This document shows, piece by piece, positions 8,054 to 17,393 of a DNA stretch of 24,751 nucleotides. The notes under the pieces are model-generated. The model ran no database searches. It saw only the letters and a list, made by a program, of their open reading frames with translations, and was not told the DNA's origin. A program made the position numbers and the translations under genes. The DNA is from Clostridia bacterium (lineage in GTDB: Bacteria > Bacillota > Clostridia > Oscillospirales > CAG-272): NCBI GenBank assembly GCA_900768535.1, contig CAAGDE010000193.1:1-24751 (forward strand), given 5' to 3'. How positions within the stretch are numbered: position 1 is the first letter of the stretch; every line of letters begins with the position of its first letter.

Positions 8054-9538
8054 ATGAAAAAAAAGATTTCGGTTGTTGGGTCGCTGCTGCTTCTGTGTGC
8101 ACTGCTGCTTGGAAGCTGCGGCGGCAAGACAGACCCACCCGCCAAAACGGAACCGGACAGCAGCGGATCGCCGACTGTGACAACGACAGAGTCTGCAAGC
8201 GGAACGACCGCAGAGTCACCGACCGAGGAAGTGACAACGGGGGAGAAAGAAGAGGTAAAACCGACAGTGGATATCGAAACGGTTCAGGCAAAGAGCAAGA
8301 CTTTGATCGGGAAAACCGACAAGGACGCCATTGCCTACGCAGTGGGGGAGGAGATGACCTTTACCGTCCGGCTGGATGCGGATGGAAAAACGGCTTCCTG
8401 CCCGAAATTCAAGTACATCCTGAATGCGGACGACGGCAGGGCACAGGAAGAGAAACTGGTGGATGGCAAAAGCGGCGTGCTGACGCTGAAAACAAAACTG
8501 AATGTTGCGGGCTTTGTGCATTTGCAGGTCACGGTCTGCGACAAAGACGGAAAACCGATTGACGGTGTCGGAACATTTGACGGCGGCGCGGCGGCGGGAA
8601 TTGCCGACATTCGCAAAAAGAAAGCAGAGCCTGCAGATTTTGATCAGTTCTGGAAGAATCAACTGGCAAAGCTGGACGAGACTGCGCCGGAGCTGCTGGA
8701 AGCCAAGGAGGTGAAATCTCCCAAGGCAACGCATACGGTTTATGCCGTGAAGATCAGGTTCTGTGAGGAGAACACATGGGGCGACTATGTGTCCGGCTAT
8801 CTGTCGGTTCCGAAAAATGCAAAAGCGGAATCGCTTGGGCTGTATGTGACATTTCAAGGATATGGCGTTGGCGATCCGGCAATTGAATGTGCATCCGGAA
8901 AAGCGACGCTGGCTCTTTCCGCACACAGCATGGATGTTGGAAAACCTTCCTGGTATTATGTAAATCTGAATGGTGGAAAACTGAAGGATTACGGCTTTAA
9001 GAGCGATTATAACGCCACGCGTGAAACCGTCTATTTCCGTGAAATGCTCCTGCGCGATGTGCAGGGTGTGCGCTTTTTGAAGAAATACTTTGGGGCGGAC
9101 GGACCGGACGAACGCTTCAAGGGGCTGTGGTCGGAGAAAAAAGGACTGATCCTCTCGGGCGGCAGTCAAGGCGGATTCCAGGCGGCGGCAGTGACCGCAC
9201 TTGAGCCGGGTGCTACGCAGTTGATGTTGTACATCCCGTGGATGTGCGATGTCGGCGGATGCGGGACAGACGGCAGACAGAAGGGCACTTTTATGCCGGC
9301 GTATACCGAAGCACTGGAGTATTACGACACCGTCAATTTTGCAAAGCGCATCACCTGTCCGGTCTTTATTGAGTCTGCCGGACTCGGCGACTATGTTGCA
9401 ACACCGGCAGGAATTGCATCGTTCTACAACAATCTGACCGCCTGCCCGCAGAAGCGGATCGTATTTAAGCAGAACTTTACCCATGCAGGCAGTCTTGGCA
9501 ATTCGCAAAACTTTACGCTGAGTCAAAAGAATTCCTGA
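8054..9538 (+). CDS. CE7-type acetyl xylan esterase-like lipoprotein, second copy
   Basis: This 494-residue tandem paralogue begins 17 bases after the first copy. It has the same layout: lipobox LGSC (Cys22), a Thr/Ser/Glu-rich linker, a beta-sandwich (CPKFKYILNADDG) and an AXE1/CE7 alpha/beta-hydrolase domain. The nucleophile is Ser371 in SGGSQGG, with Asp in GLGDY and His in FTHAGS as the probable triad partners. Segments such as AEPADFD, GDYVSGYLSVPK and YFREMLLRDVQGVRF are nearly the same in both copies. The region after AHSM differs most between the copies (LGRDSSYY against VGKPSWYY), which may alter substrate choice. AAGGAAAGG precedes the ATG. A short hairpin at 9591-9626 follows the gene. 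Confidence 0.85.
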   Translation: MKKKISVVGSLLLLCALLLGSCGGKTDPPAKTEPDSSGSPTVTTTESASGTTAESPTEEVTTGEKEEVKPTVDIETVQAKSKTLIGKTDKDAIAYAVGEEMTFTVRLDADGKTASCPKFKYILNADDGRAQEEKLVDGKSGVLTLKTKLNVAGFVHLQVTVCDKDGKPIDGVGTFDGGAAAGIADIRKKKAEPADFDQFWKNQLAKLDETAPELLEAKEVKSPKATHTVYAVKIRFCEENTWGDYVSGYLSVPKNAKAESLGLYVTFQGYGVGDPAIECASGKATLALSAHSMDVGKPSWYYVNLNGGKLKDYGFKSDYNATRETVYFREMLLRDVQGVRFLKKYFGADGPDERFKGLWSEKKGLILSGGSQGGFQAAAVTALEPGATQLMLYIPWMCDVGGCGTDGRQKGTFMPAYTEALEYYDTVNFAKRITCPVFIESAGLGDYVATPAGIASFYNNLTACPQKRIVFKQNFTHAGSLGNSQNFTLSQKNS

Positions 9539-9590
9539 AACAGAGCATCAAGCATTGGTGAAAACACCTGTGGGAAAACCGCAACAAACG

Positions 9591-9626
9591 GGCGGCTGGG
9601 CAAACCGAATCCACTCGGCAGCCGCC
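9591..9626 (+). other. GC-rich hairpin downstream of the esterase pair
   Basis: GGCGGCTG (9591-9598) pairs perfectly with CAGCCGCC (9619-9626) around a 20-nt loop. There is no T tract, so it is a weak terminator candidate; an mRNA-processing or attenuating hairpin between the esterase genes and the next gene is equally possible. Confidence 0.4.
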
Positions 9627-9691
9627 ACCGTGACTAAGTGCCGCAGGTTATTTCATAAACGCATTCCAATTCAAATATTATGGAGGGAAAC

Positions 9692-11113
9692 ATGAAAAAG
9701 AGAATTAGCTTTTTGTTGGTTGCTGTTCTGCTGTTGGCAACCCTGATCCCCGCACTCCCGATTTTTGCAGCAGATGAAACAACCGGAGGCGGAGCGGTTG
9801 AAAACACCTTCGATGCAAGTGCCGGAAAACTGACGATTTCCACCATGGAAGATTATTTCAATTTCTTCAAGGCGGCTTTTTGCGAGAAGACTGACGCAAA
9901 TGAATTTGCCGGCAAAACCATAACCCTGATGAATGATATTACATTCAACGATACCACGGCTCCAGATTGGTACACCAAGGAAGGCGTCAATAAGCTGCCG
10001 GCGGGTAAGGCAGGCTGGTTCTATTTCAAGGGGACTTTTGACGGAAACGGACATACGCTCCGCGGCGTGGTTGCATAGGGCGCATGGGCTGATTTTGCAA
10101 GCTGCGGAATTTTCCCGTTTATGATGGACGGAACCATCAAGAATCTGAATGTGGATGGCTTCTATGTATGCAGCACCAATACAACGCAAGATGTGGCTTC
10201 CATGGGAAAAGGCGGAATCGGCGGATTGATCGGGGCTGCCCGCCGAAACGTTACAATTGATAATTGCTCTCTGAAAAACGGAGTTGTTACCAGCGTGAAA
10301 GGCGGGAAAGGTTCTATCGGCGGATTGATTGGGTCGGTGACCGTGGATGGCACCAAAACAGCAATCAAGATAACGGATACGGTTGTTTCCAATGTTGCTG
10401 TTGATGCCGGTGAAAGTCTGTGTGAAAATGTGGGTGGTCTGTTTGGATTCCTTTATTCTCACTGGGCGGACGGTCCCTTTGTGCTCGATTTTTCCGGTTC
10501 TGTGATTCAGCCGACTGCTTCTATGAATTCTGAAAATCCGTTGAAGCCGGTTGGAGTTTGGGGCTATATGGGGAATGGTACTGCCAACTACAAATTGATC
10601 AATCAGTCGATCGGGCATACCGAGAAAGATCCCGGCATGGCTCTTGGTGGTGGTACAAGTATGGTGTTCCCGGGTTCTGGTGAGTCTTTCTTCAAAAATT
10701 CGGATGACTATTGTGACGGAAAAATCTGGGATCTTGGCTGTTATGGATACAAAGCGGTTCCCACCGTCAAGCTGCTTGGCGTGCAGCCAGGCAAAACCAC
10801 CAATGGTGTCCGCTTTGTCGGTCTGGTTGCAAAGTCGGTAATTGATTCGGGAAAGGTTAACGCCCTTGGATTTACATTGTCTGTCGGTGACAAAAATGCC
10901 GAGGCAACCTGCACTAAGGTTTATGAATCCATTCTGGAGGATGGCGAGACACGGGCAGCTCCCGACGGCTACTATTTCTTCACCTTTGTTGTAACTGATG
11001 TGACTGCCGATACGGTGTTTACATACATCGCCGTTGCAACGGTTGACGAAAAGGTCTGTACCACATCTGCGGGTGCTTACACCTATTCTCCCACCGCATC
11101 CAGCGAATCCTGA
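9692..11113 (+). pseudogene. Secreted beta-helix (GLUG-like) surface protein interrupted by an amber codon
   Basis: One continuous frame of 473 codons is interrupted only by TAG at 10076-10078 (codon 129). The part before the stop has a signal peptide (cleavage near PIFAADE) and a segment FKGTFDGNGHTLRG. After the stop the same frame continues with GIFPF, IKNLNVDGFYV and GIGGLIGA repeats typical of GLUG-type beta-helices. Both halves align with the N-terminal part of the surface protein at 20136-21944, where the stop position is a serine. The C-terminal 120 residues differ: they form a separate beta-rich domain (TVKLLGVQPG, VRFVGLVAK) seen in other clostridial surface proteins. GGAGGG sits before the ATG at 9692. 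A recent nonsense mutation or a sequencing error is the simplest reading; read-through is possible. Confidence 0.75.
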
Positions 11114-11134
11114 TTTTGAAAAGGAGAACCGAAG

Positions 11135-11272
11135 ATGAAAAAGAATTACACCACTGCCGCAATGTCGGTTATCTTTACTTGCTGTGAGGATGTTTTGACC
11201 ACCTCGATTACCAAGAGTGTTTTCGCTTTGGATGGCGAGGATAAGGCTGCTTTCGGCGAACTGTTCAAGTAA
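11135..11272 (+). CDS. 45-residue peptide of unknown function
   Basis: A short gene with an excellent ribosome site (AAGGAGA, 7 bases before the ATG) encodes 45 residues starting MKKNYTTAAM. Visible features are a positively charged start, a Cys-Cys pair (residues 16-17), a central EDVLTTS segment (residues 18-24) and an acidic end. It has no convincing membrane segment or signal peptide. The layout (MKK-x-Y start, then an ED-V-L/I-TTS segment) resembles small uncharacterised peptides I recall from gut clostridia; that comparison is from memory. It lies 21 bases after the interrupted surface-protein gene and before the beta-helix enzyme. It could be a small secreted or modified peptide, or a decayed gene start. 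No function is claimed. Confidence 0.5.
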   Translation: MKKNYTTAAMSVIFTCCEDVLTTSITKSVFALDGEDKAAFGELFK

Positions 11273-11285
11273 TCCGATTTTCAAT

Positions 11286-11327
11286 TCCGCCGCTCTGCAG
11301 GTATGACGAGTGGAGCGGGGCGGCGGA
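11286..11327 (+). other. GC-rich hairpin downstream of the small peptide gene
   Basis: TCCGCCGC (11286-11293) pairs with GCGGCGGA (11320-11327) around a 26-nt loop. No T tract follows. It may limit read-through between the peptide gene and the beta-helix enzyme or protect an mRNA end. Confidence 0.35.
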
Positions 11328-11373
11328 TGCCTTCCCTCAAAAAACACTTTTACCCTTTATTGGAGAACCCATT

Positions 11374-13461
11374 ATGGAAAACCAACTCATCATTTATCCT
11401 GAATTTGACGCCCGTATTGAGCGGGATTATCTCTATAGCGTCAGCGTGACCCAAGGTGCGCAGACGGCGGCCCTTCCGGTTTATAATCACACCGAGGACA
11501 GCTGCACAAGCCGCAACCCTGTTGACGGCAAATGGCCTGATGAATTCCGCCGCTTTTCTACCTTTGCTTTTGCGGGGGATGGCGTGCGTGTAGATATTCG
11601 CGTGAACCGTGATTTTACCGATTATGCAGTCATGCCTGCGCGGAAGAACTTCCGCCACAGTTTTCACGACGGCGTGATTTCCGTGTATCTGGATCGTCCC
11701 GATTATTTCGTCATTCGTCTGGACGGCAAAGATCACACGATTCTTTCCGTTCTGGCAGATGCACCGGAAACCGAAATTCCGACCGCAGACGATCACACAA
11801 TCATTGTAAACGGCTGGATGGAAGTCGAGGGCGGTGTGCTGAAGCTGACCGAGCCGCACACCACGGTTTACATCCCCGCAGGTGCGGTGCTGAATGCAAG
11901 AATTCATGTGCTGGCAAACGATTGCCGCGTCCTTGGTCGCGGCGCGATCGTCGACCCGGCAGGGGACATTTACCGCTACAATGCCGAAGAAATGGAGCAC
12001 GCATTGGGCGGTATGCTGCAAATGCGTGGGGTTGACCGCACACTGGTGGATGGAATTCATTTTTTGGATTCCAAAGCATTCAATCTGCAGGTCATCGGCA
12101 TCTGGGAGGAACGCTGGGCGACCGATAATGTCGTTCGGAATGTCAAGATCCTGACCACACAGATGTCAAGTGACGGTATCACATTTGGTTATTATTCGCG
12201 CAATTCTCTTGCGGAGCATTGCTTTGTCTACTGCGCCGACAATGCGCTTGTTTATGAAGACTACGCTCATTACAAGGATATTACCATCGGAACGCCTTGT
12301 AATGCGCTTTACCCGCAGACCGATGTGCGTGGCTCCTCGGCAGAGGACATCTATGTGTTCCGCGCTGACGAGGGGCTGATCAATGCGGCGATGAACGGTA
12401 GTGGCGGCATCACACGCCTGGAAGACCACACCATTCGCAATTTCTCCGCAGTGGATATCACCTATACGCCATACTTCCTGTTTGTGGAGATTCCGAATAC
12501 GGCTCCCGTGGTGACAACGGGCGACGGATTGACATTGGAAAATATTTGGCTCCGTCCCCTGAGGGAGACAAGAACGCATGGCTTCTATTCAACCATTGCG
12601 GCGGGCGACTACAAGGTGATCATGAAAAATGTTGCCATCGGCGGCAAGTTGATGGAAACATTGTCGCCGGAAACGGTTTGCGGCGAGCTTGACCCGAAGG
12701 GGCAGAGCTTCCGCTATCTGGTTGAGGGAGATTTCAATCCCGCAATCGTTCAGGTGCCGGAGCAGGTGAACTACAGAAAGCAGATGAATGTGTTTGTTGG
12801 CAAAAAGTTGATTCTTTTCTCCGCTCCGATTCTTTGTGAGGAAAAAGATATTCTGCTTCCGGCGCACGAGATGCAGACCGAGCTCCGTACCGAAAAAATG
12901 GCGCTCTGTGCGAAACGCAACGGCATGGACTATATCCATGCAGCCGATCTGGCGGATAGCGGCATGGCAAAGGCAGTCTCACTTACGAACAACTGTTTGA
13001 CGGTGACTCCGAACGACAACACAGGCAATCTGCTTCTGCCGGACAGCGGTATCGTTTCCAAATTCACCGAGCAGGTGTGCTATGCTTGCCATCTTGTAAC
13101 GCTTCGTGAGAATGGGAAAATTGTTTACCGTGTCATCAATACTTATAAGAGCAGCAAGGCGGGTATCTTCCGTATTGTTGCCGAAGAGATTCGCGAATAC
13201 GGTGCCGGAACTTATCGCCTGACATTTGATGTGCGCTCGGAAGAAGCAAAACCGATTCACGCACAGGTCGATTTCAGCGAACGGGCTGCCGCCGAAAAAG
13301 ACTTTGAAATGCAGCCGGATTGGACGTCTTGTGCTTTGGATATCCCGGTCGGCGAAACAGACCTGGACGAGACCAAAATGGCAATTGCCATCAGCGGAAA
13401 CGGGAAATGTGCAATTGATGTCTTTGATGTAAAAAACATCTGCCTTGCGAAGATCAAATAA
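11374..13461 (+). CDS. Right-handed beta-helix glycoside hydrolase/lyase-like protein without signal peptide
   Basis: This 695-residue protein has an N-terminal beta-sandwich (to about residue 160). A parallel beta-helix follows, starting near TVYIPAGAVLNARI and CRVLGRGAI, the entry motif common to GH28, GH49 and GH87-type enzymes. Conserved acidic residues that could be catalytic are Asp267 in SSDGI and Asp289 in CADNALVYED. After about residue 470 comes a small domain with LPAHEMQTELRT, weakly like copper-amine-oxidase stalk domains, then a jelly-roll CBM4/9-like end (YGAGTYRLTFDV). No signal peptide is visible, unlike its neighbour 13477-15759, which it matches from residue 5 to the end. 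It would therefore act on imported oligosaccharides. GGAG precedes the ATG by 8 bases. The exact CAZy family cannot be set by eye. Confidence 0.75.
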   Translation: MENQLIIYPEFDARIERDYLYSVSVTQGAQTAALPVYNHTEDSCTSRNPVDGKWPDEFRRFSTFAFAGDGVRVDIRVNRDFTDYAVMPARKNFRHSFHDGVISVYLDRPDYFVIRLDGKDHTILSVLADAPETEIPTADDHTIIVNGWMEVEGGVLKLTEPHTTVYIPAGAVLNARIHVLANDCRVLGRGAIVDPAGDIYRYNAEEMEHALGGMLQMRGVDRTLVDGIHFLDSKAFNLQVIGIWEERWATDNVVRNVKILTTQMSSDGITFGYYSRNSLAEHCFVYCADNALVYEDYAHYKDITIGTPCNALYPQTDVRGSSAEDIYVFRADEGLINAAMNGSGGITRLEDHTIRNFSAVDITYTPYFLFVEIPNTAPVVTTGDGLTLENIWLRPLRETRTHGFYSTIAAGDYKVIMKNVAIGGKLMETLSPETVCGELDPKGQSFRYLVEGDFNPAIVQVPEQVNYRKQMNVFVGKKLILFSAPILCEEKDILLPAHEMQTELRTEKMALCAKRNGMDYIHAADLADSGMAKAVSLTNNCLTVTPNDNTGNLLLPDSGIVSKFTEQVCYACHLVTLRENGKIVYRVINTYKSSKAGIFRIVAEEIREYGAGTYRLTFDVRSEEAKPIHAQVDFSERAAAEKDFEMQPDWTSCALDIPVGETDLDETKMAIAISGNGKCAIDVFDVKNICLAKIK

Positions 13462-13476
13462 AAGGGAGAAAAAAGA

Positions 13477-15759
13477 ATGAAAAAACAATGCTCGCGAATT
13501 CTTTCGGTTTTGCTCTGTGTTCTGATACTGACTCCCTGTCTGCTGGCGGGGTGCGGCAAAAAGAATCCAAGCACCAACACCCCAACGGATTCAACGCAAA
13601 AGCAGACCTCCTATACGGAAGGGGATGACCCACAGACGGAACCCTCCACGCTGGTCATTTATCCGGAGTTTGACGAACGCATCCGGCGGGATTATATGTA
13701 CACCGTCAGCGTGACACAGGGGGATAAAACCGCCACTCTGCCGGTTTATGATCATTCTGCAGTGAACGGAACGACACGAAATCCGCTTGATACCTCGGCG
13801 GATGAACACCGTCGGTTCTCCACCTTTGCATTCGACCCCGCAGGCGGAGGTGTGCGGGTGGACATTCGGGTCAACCGTGATTTTGAGAGTTATTCGGTCA
13901 TTCCGTCTGCAAAGAAATTCCGGAATCAGTTCTCAAAAGGCGTGATTTCGGTCTGGCTCGATCAGCCCGATTACTTTGTTATCCGTCTGAACGGCATGGA
14001 CAGTACGATTCTCTCGGTCTTTGCAGATGAACCGGAGACCGATGTTCCGACAAAGGATTCAAAAACGATCATCGTTGAAGATTGGATGGATGTGGAAGGC
14101 GGCGTATTGCAGCTGACCAAGCCCAACACAACAGTCTACATCAAGCCCGGTGCGGTTCTCAATGCACGCATCAAGGTGAATGCCGATAACTGCCGTGTAA
14201 TCGGTCGCGGAGCGCTTCTCGACCCGTTCACCAGCATCTATGAGGGTTATGACGAGAAAAAAGCGTCCCAATCCGGTTTGATCTGGGTCAGGGATGCTGA
14301 TGATACCCAAATTGATGGCGTTCACTTGCTCAATTCCTATGGCTTCAATGTGTTTGTGCAGGGAATATGGGATCGAACCTATTCGAAAAATACCAGCGTG
14401 ACCAATGTCAAAATTCTATCCTCGGAACTTTGCTCAGACGGAATTTCTTTCAACTATTGGAACAAGGATTCCAACGCGGAGCATTGCTTCGTCTATTGTG
14501 GCGACAATGCGCTGGTCTATGAAGACGGTGCGCACTACAAGGACATCCTGATTGGAACGACCTGCAGCGCACTGTATCCGCAAACGGCTGTCCGCAACTC
14601 CTCGGCTGAGGATATCTATGTATTCCGTGCAGATGATAATATCATTCGTGTCACGGGATCGGAGGGAAAGGTTGCAACCGAGATCGACAACAGCACGGTA
14701 ACAAACCTCTATTTGCAGGATGTTACCTACACCAATAGCTTTCTTCACATCACCGGATCAAGCATTCCAGCAAAGTCCACAAACGGCGGTTTTACCATCA
14801 AAAATGTATATATGCCGGAACTCAGCGGAATCAAGTCGTTCTTTTATCAAAATAACATCACGGGAAACTATGAGGTCAACCTGATCAATGTTTCGGTTGA
14901 TGGTGTTGCGGTTCCGTCTATCAAAACGGAACAACAGTCCGGAACCTATAAAGGCTATGTATTCTCTGAAAAGTCATGGGGATACATCAACTATCCGGGG
15001 TCGCATACCTTTACCTACACAAAAACGGCGGACTTTGATCCGAATCTCCCCAAGCATTCGGCAAGACTCAACTATCAGAATGATCTGAATGTGTTGATCG
15101 GTGTCTGGCAGGTGTTCTATTCCGACCCGATTCTCCAAGAAGGCAGTGATATTCTGCTCCCATTGAAGCAGACGCAGACGGAGCTTCGCACAGACAAATC
15201 GGCAACCGTGATCGAACGGGATGGCGTGCAGTATGTTGCGGTCTCCGCGCTTGTCAGCTCGGGCATGGCAAAAGCAGTGAAGACCGATGGCAATAATCTG
15301 GTTTTGACACCGAACTACAACGGCGAAAACCTGCTTCTGCCGGATACCGGCATACGCTCGCAGTTCGGTGAGTCCAACCCCGGATATACCTATATGAACG
15401 GGTCAATGACCGATGGTTCTGCACAGCTGCATCTGTCATGCGCTGATTCTTCCGGAAGTTACGGTCTGTATTTCCTGTTGAATGAGGCTGTGAAAAAATA
15501 CGGCGCAGGAAATTATCGTCTGACCTTCAAAGCAAGATCGGATAAAGCTACGCAACTGACTGCTTCCATCCGTTACGGAATGGGAAATGCGACAACCGCA
15601 ACCAAACTGACTGCCGGAGAAAAATGGACAGAGGGAACGCTGAACTTCACTGTTTCCGCAAGCTATCAGAATCAGCTGCAGATTGCGATATCGATTGTTG
15701 CAGAGTGGGTACGGGATGGCTCCTTTGATCTGACCGATCTTTGCTTGGTAAAGGTATGA
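13477..15759 (+). CDS. Beta-helix glycoside hydrolase/lyase-like lipoprotein
   Basis: This is the surface-anchored paralogue of the preceding gene and begins 15 bases after it. The 760-residue protein has a lipoprotein signal (lipobox LAGC, Cys26) and a Thr/Asn/Gln-rich linker to about residue 55. It then has the same order of domains: beta-sandwich, beta-helix (TVYIKPGAVLNARI, CRVIGRGALLDP), stalk-like segment (LPLKQTQTELRTDKSA) and a CBM4/9-like jelly roll (YGAGNYRLTFKARS). Candidate catalytic residues Asp321 (CSDGISF) and Asp343 (CGDNALVYED) correspond exactly to those in the neighbour. A GGGAG ribosome site precedes the ATG. Pairing a surface and an internal version suggests that one linkage is cut both outside and inside the cell. 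Polysaccharide type is unknown. Confidence 0.77.
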   Translation: MKKQCSRILSVLLCVLILTPCLLAGCGKKNPSTNTPTDSTQKQTSYTEGDDPQTEPSTLVIYPEFDERIRRDYMYTVSVTQGDKTATLPVYDHSAVNGTTRNPLDTSADEHRRFSTFAFDPAGGGVRVDIRVNRDFESYSVIPSAKKFRNQFSKGVISVWLDQPDYFVIRLNGMDSTILSVFADEPETDVPTKDSKTIIVEDWMDVEGGVLQLTKPNTTVYIKPGAVLNARIKVNADNCRVIGRGALLDPFTSIYEGYDEKKASQSGLIWVRDADDTQIDGVHLLNSYGFNVFVQGIWDRTYSKNTSVTNVKILSSELCSDGISFNYWNKDSNAEHCFVYCGDNALVYEDGAHYKDILIGTTCSALYPQTAVRNSSAEDIYVFRADDNIIRVTGSEGKVATEIDNSTVTNLYLQDVTYTNSFLHITGSSIPAKSTNGGFTIKNVYMPELSGIKSFFYQNNITGNYEVNLINVSVDGVAVPSIKTEQQSGTYKGYVFSEKSWGYINYPGSHTFTYTKTADFDPNLPKHSARLNYQNDLNVLIGVWQVFYSDPILQEGSDILLPLKQTQTELRTDKSATVIERDGVQYVAVSALVSSGMAKAVKTDGNNLVLTPNYNGENLLLPDTGIRSQFGESNPGYTYMNGSMTDGSAQLHLSCADSSGSYGLYFLLNEAVKKYGAGNYRLTFKARSDKATQLTASIRYGMGNATTATKLTAGEKWTEGTLNFTVSASYQNQLQIAISIVAEWVRDGSFDLTDLCLVKV

Positions 15760-15781
15760 TCTGAAAACGGAGAAAAAAGAG

Positions 15782-17374
15782 ATGAGCACGATACATTACA
15801 ATGGAATCTGCATTCCGGAGAATTACCACTTTGGATACGATGCAGAACAAGGCGGCGTAACCACAGCACCCTATCTGCTTCCACCATCCAAAGGCGGATA
15901 TGCACCGGAAACGATCTGTGTGGATATTGGCAGACAGTTGTTTGTGGATGATTTCCTGATTGAGAAAAGCGACGGCTTACAACGAATTTTCTATGCGGCA
16001 CAAAAAGCACCGGATCCGGTGCTTGTGCCGGAAACCGAATGGGAACTGACCTACAACCCCAGCACCGCCTGCACCAGCGGGGGAATCTGGTATGATGAAT
16101 CCGAGCAGATCTACAAAATGTGGTACGAAGCAGGCTTCAACAATCGTCTGGCGTATGCCACGAGCAAAGACGGGATTCACTGGGAACGCCCGGTACTGCA
16201 GCCGACCGGGAACAATCTTTTGATTCCGGAACAGTGTACCGATTCTTTCAGTGTCTGGATTGATCACAATGCCCCGGTCGATGAACGCTATCGTTTGATG
16301 ATTCGGAGCCCTAACACCAAAGAGTGCTGCAAATTTCCGGCAATCATGTACCGGTCCGGTGATGGAATTCACTGGCAGGTGATCGGGGAAACCGGAACCA
16401 TGGAGGATCGCTCCACCTTTTTCTACGATCCGTTCCGGAAAAAATGGGTTTTCTCAATTCGCTCTGCTGCGGTTGTGCGTTGGGGCGAGGAGCAATACAG
16501 ACCACGCCTGCGGCTTTATCACGATGGTGACAAATTTGAGCAGGCAGGGAAATGGGAGGAGGAAGAACCTCTGCTCTGGCTTAGAGCGGACGGCTTGGAT
16601 CGCAAGGATCTGAGCGTCAGCAATGAAATTCCGCAATTGTACAATTTTGACGCCATTGCGTATGAAAGCGTGATGCTGGGAATGTTCCAGATATGGTATG
16701 GTCCCCACAATAATGAAATTGTCAAGACCGGAAAGCCCAAGATTACCGACTTACAGGTCAGCTTCAGCCGGGATGGTTTCTATTTTGACCGCCCGAATCG
16801 CCAGGCTTTCATCGGGGCAAGTCGGGATTACGGCCGTTGGGATTACGGCTATCTGCAATCTGCAACTGGTGGGATTGTGGTGTATGACAATCAGCTCCGC
16901 ATCTATTATTCCGGCTTTTCCGGGCAGTGCCGGCAAGGTGAGCGCAGTTGGCGCGGCGAATATGTAGGCGGTGCTGTGGGGTATGCCACACTGCGCCGGG
17001 ACGGGTTTGCTTCCATGAGCGGAAGCGGCGTTCTCGAAACCAAGCCGCTGACCGTGCAAAAGCCGATCCGGTATCTGTTTGTCAATGCAGATGCCTCTGC
17101 CGGCAGCCTGCGTGCTGAACTTTTGGATCGGGACGGAAAACCGCTGCAGGGCTATACCGCCGAGGATTGCGTTCCTGTCATGGAAAACAGCACCAAACTT
17201 CGATTACAATGGCGAGGCGGTGAGGATGTTGCGCTTTTGCAGAATCAACCGTTCCGCATCCGCTTCCTAATCGATCATGCCCATTTGTTTGCGTTCTGGT
17301 TGTCCCCCGGTGAGGATGGTGCTTCTGGCGGCGCCATGGCTGCCGGTTATGCCGGAAAAATGAAAATGCAATAA
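15782..17374 (+). CDS. Five-bladed beta-propeller glycosidase-like protein (GH32/GH43 superfamily)
   Basis: This 530-residue protein lacks a signal peptide. Repeating blades are seen as YKMWYEA, LAYATSKDGIHWERP, IMYRSGDGIHWQV and LQVSFSRDGFYFDRP: the Ser-x-Asp-Gly-(Ile/Phe)-x-Trp/Phe pattern typical of GH43, GH32 and related propellers. LFVDDFLIE near residue 60 is the first strand pair. A short beta-sandwich follows from about residue 420 (IRYLFVNADASAGSLRAELLD). The three catalytic acids cannot be fixed by eye, so the precise family (possibly an unclassified one) and linkage are open. CGGAG lies before the ATG, 22 bases after the beta-helix lipoprotein gene. Its cytoplasmic place suggests removal of a side chain from imported fragments. 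Confidence 0.7.
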   Translation: MSTIHYNGICIPENYHFGYDAEQGGVTTAPYLLPPSKGGYAPETICVDIGRQLFVDDFLIEKSDGLQRIFYAAQKAPDPVLVPETEWELTYNPSTACTSGGIWYDESEQIYKMWYEAGFNNRLAYATSKDGIHWERPVLQPTGNNLLIPEQCTDSFSVWIDHNAPVDERYRLMIRSPNTKECCKFPAIMYRSGDGIHWQVIGETGTMEDRSTFFYDPFRKKWVFSIRSAAVVRWGEEQYRPRLRLYHDGDKFEQAGKWEEEEPLLWLRADGLDRKDLSVSNEIPQLYNFDAIAYESVMLGMFQIWYGPHNNEIVKTGKPKITDLQVSFSRDGFYFDRPNRQAFIGASRDYGRWDYGYLQSATGGIVVYDNQLRIYYSGFSGQCRQGERSWRGEYVGGAVGYATLRRDGFASMSGSGVLETKPLTVQKPIRYLFVNADASAGSLRAELLDRDGKPLQGYTAEDCVPVMENSTKLRLQWRGGEDVALLQNQPFRIRFLIDHAHLFAFWLSPGEDGASGGAMAAGYAGKMKMQ

Positions 17375-17393
17375 ACTTTCAAGGAGGTAACAT

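Noticed and set aside
9671..11347. Long antisense open frame over the interrupted surface-protein gene
   Set aside because: It is a codon-bias shadow of the sense frame; no ribosome site or recognisable domain.
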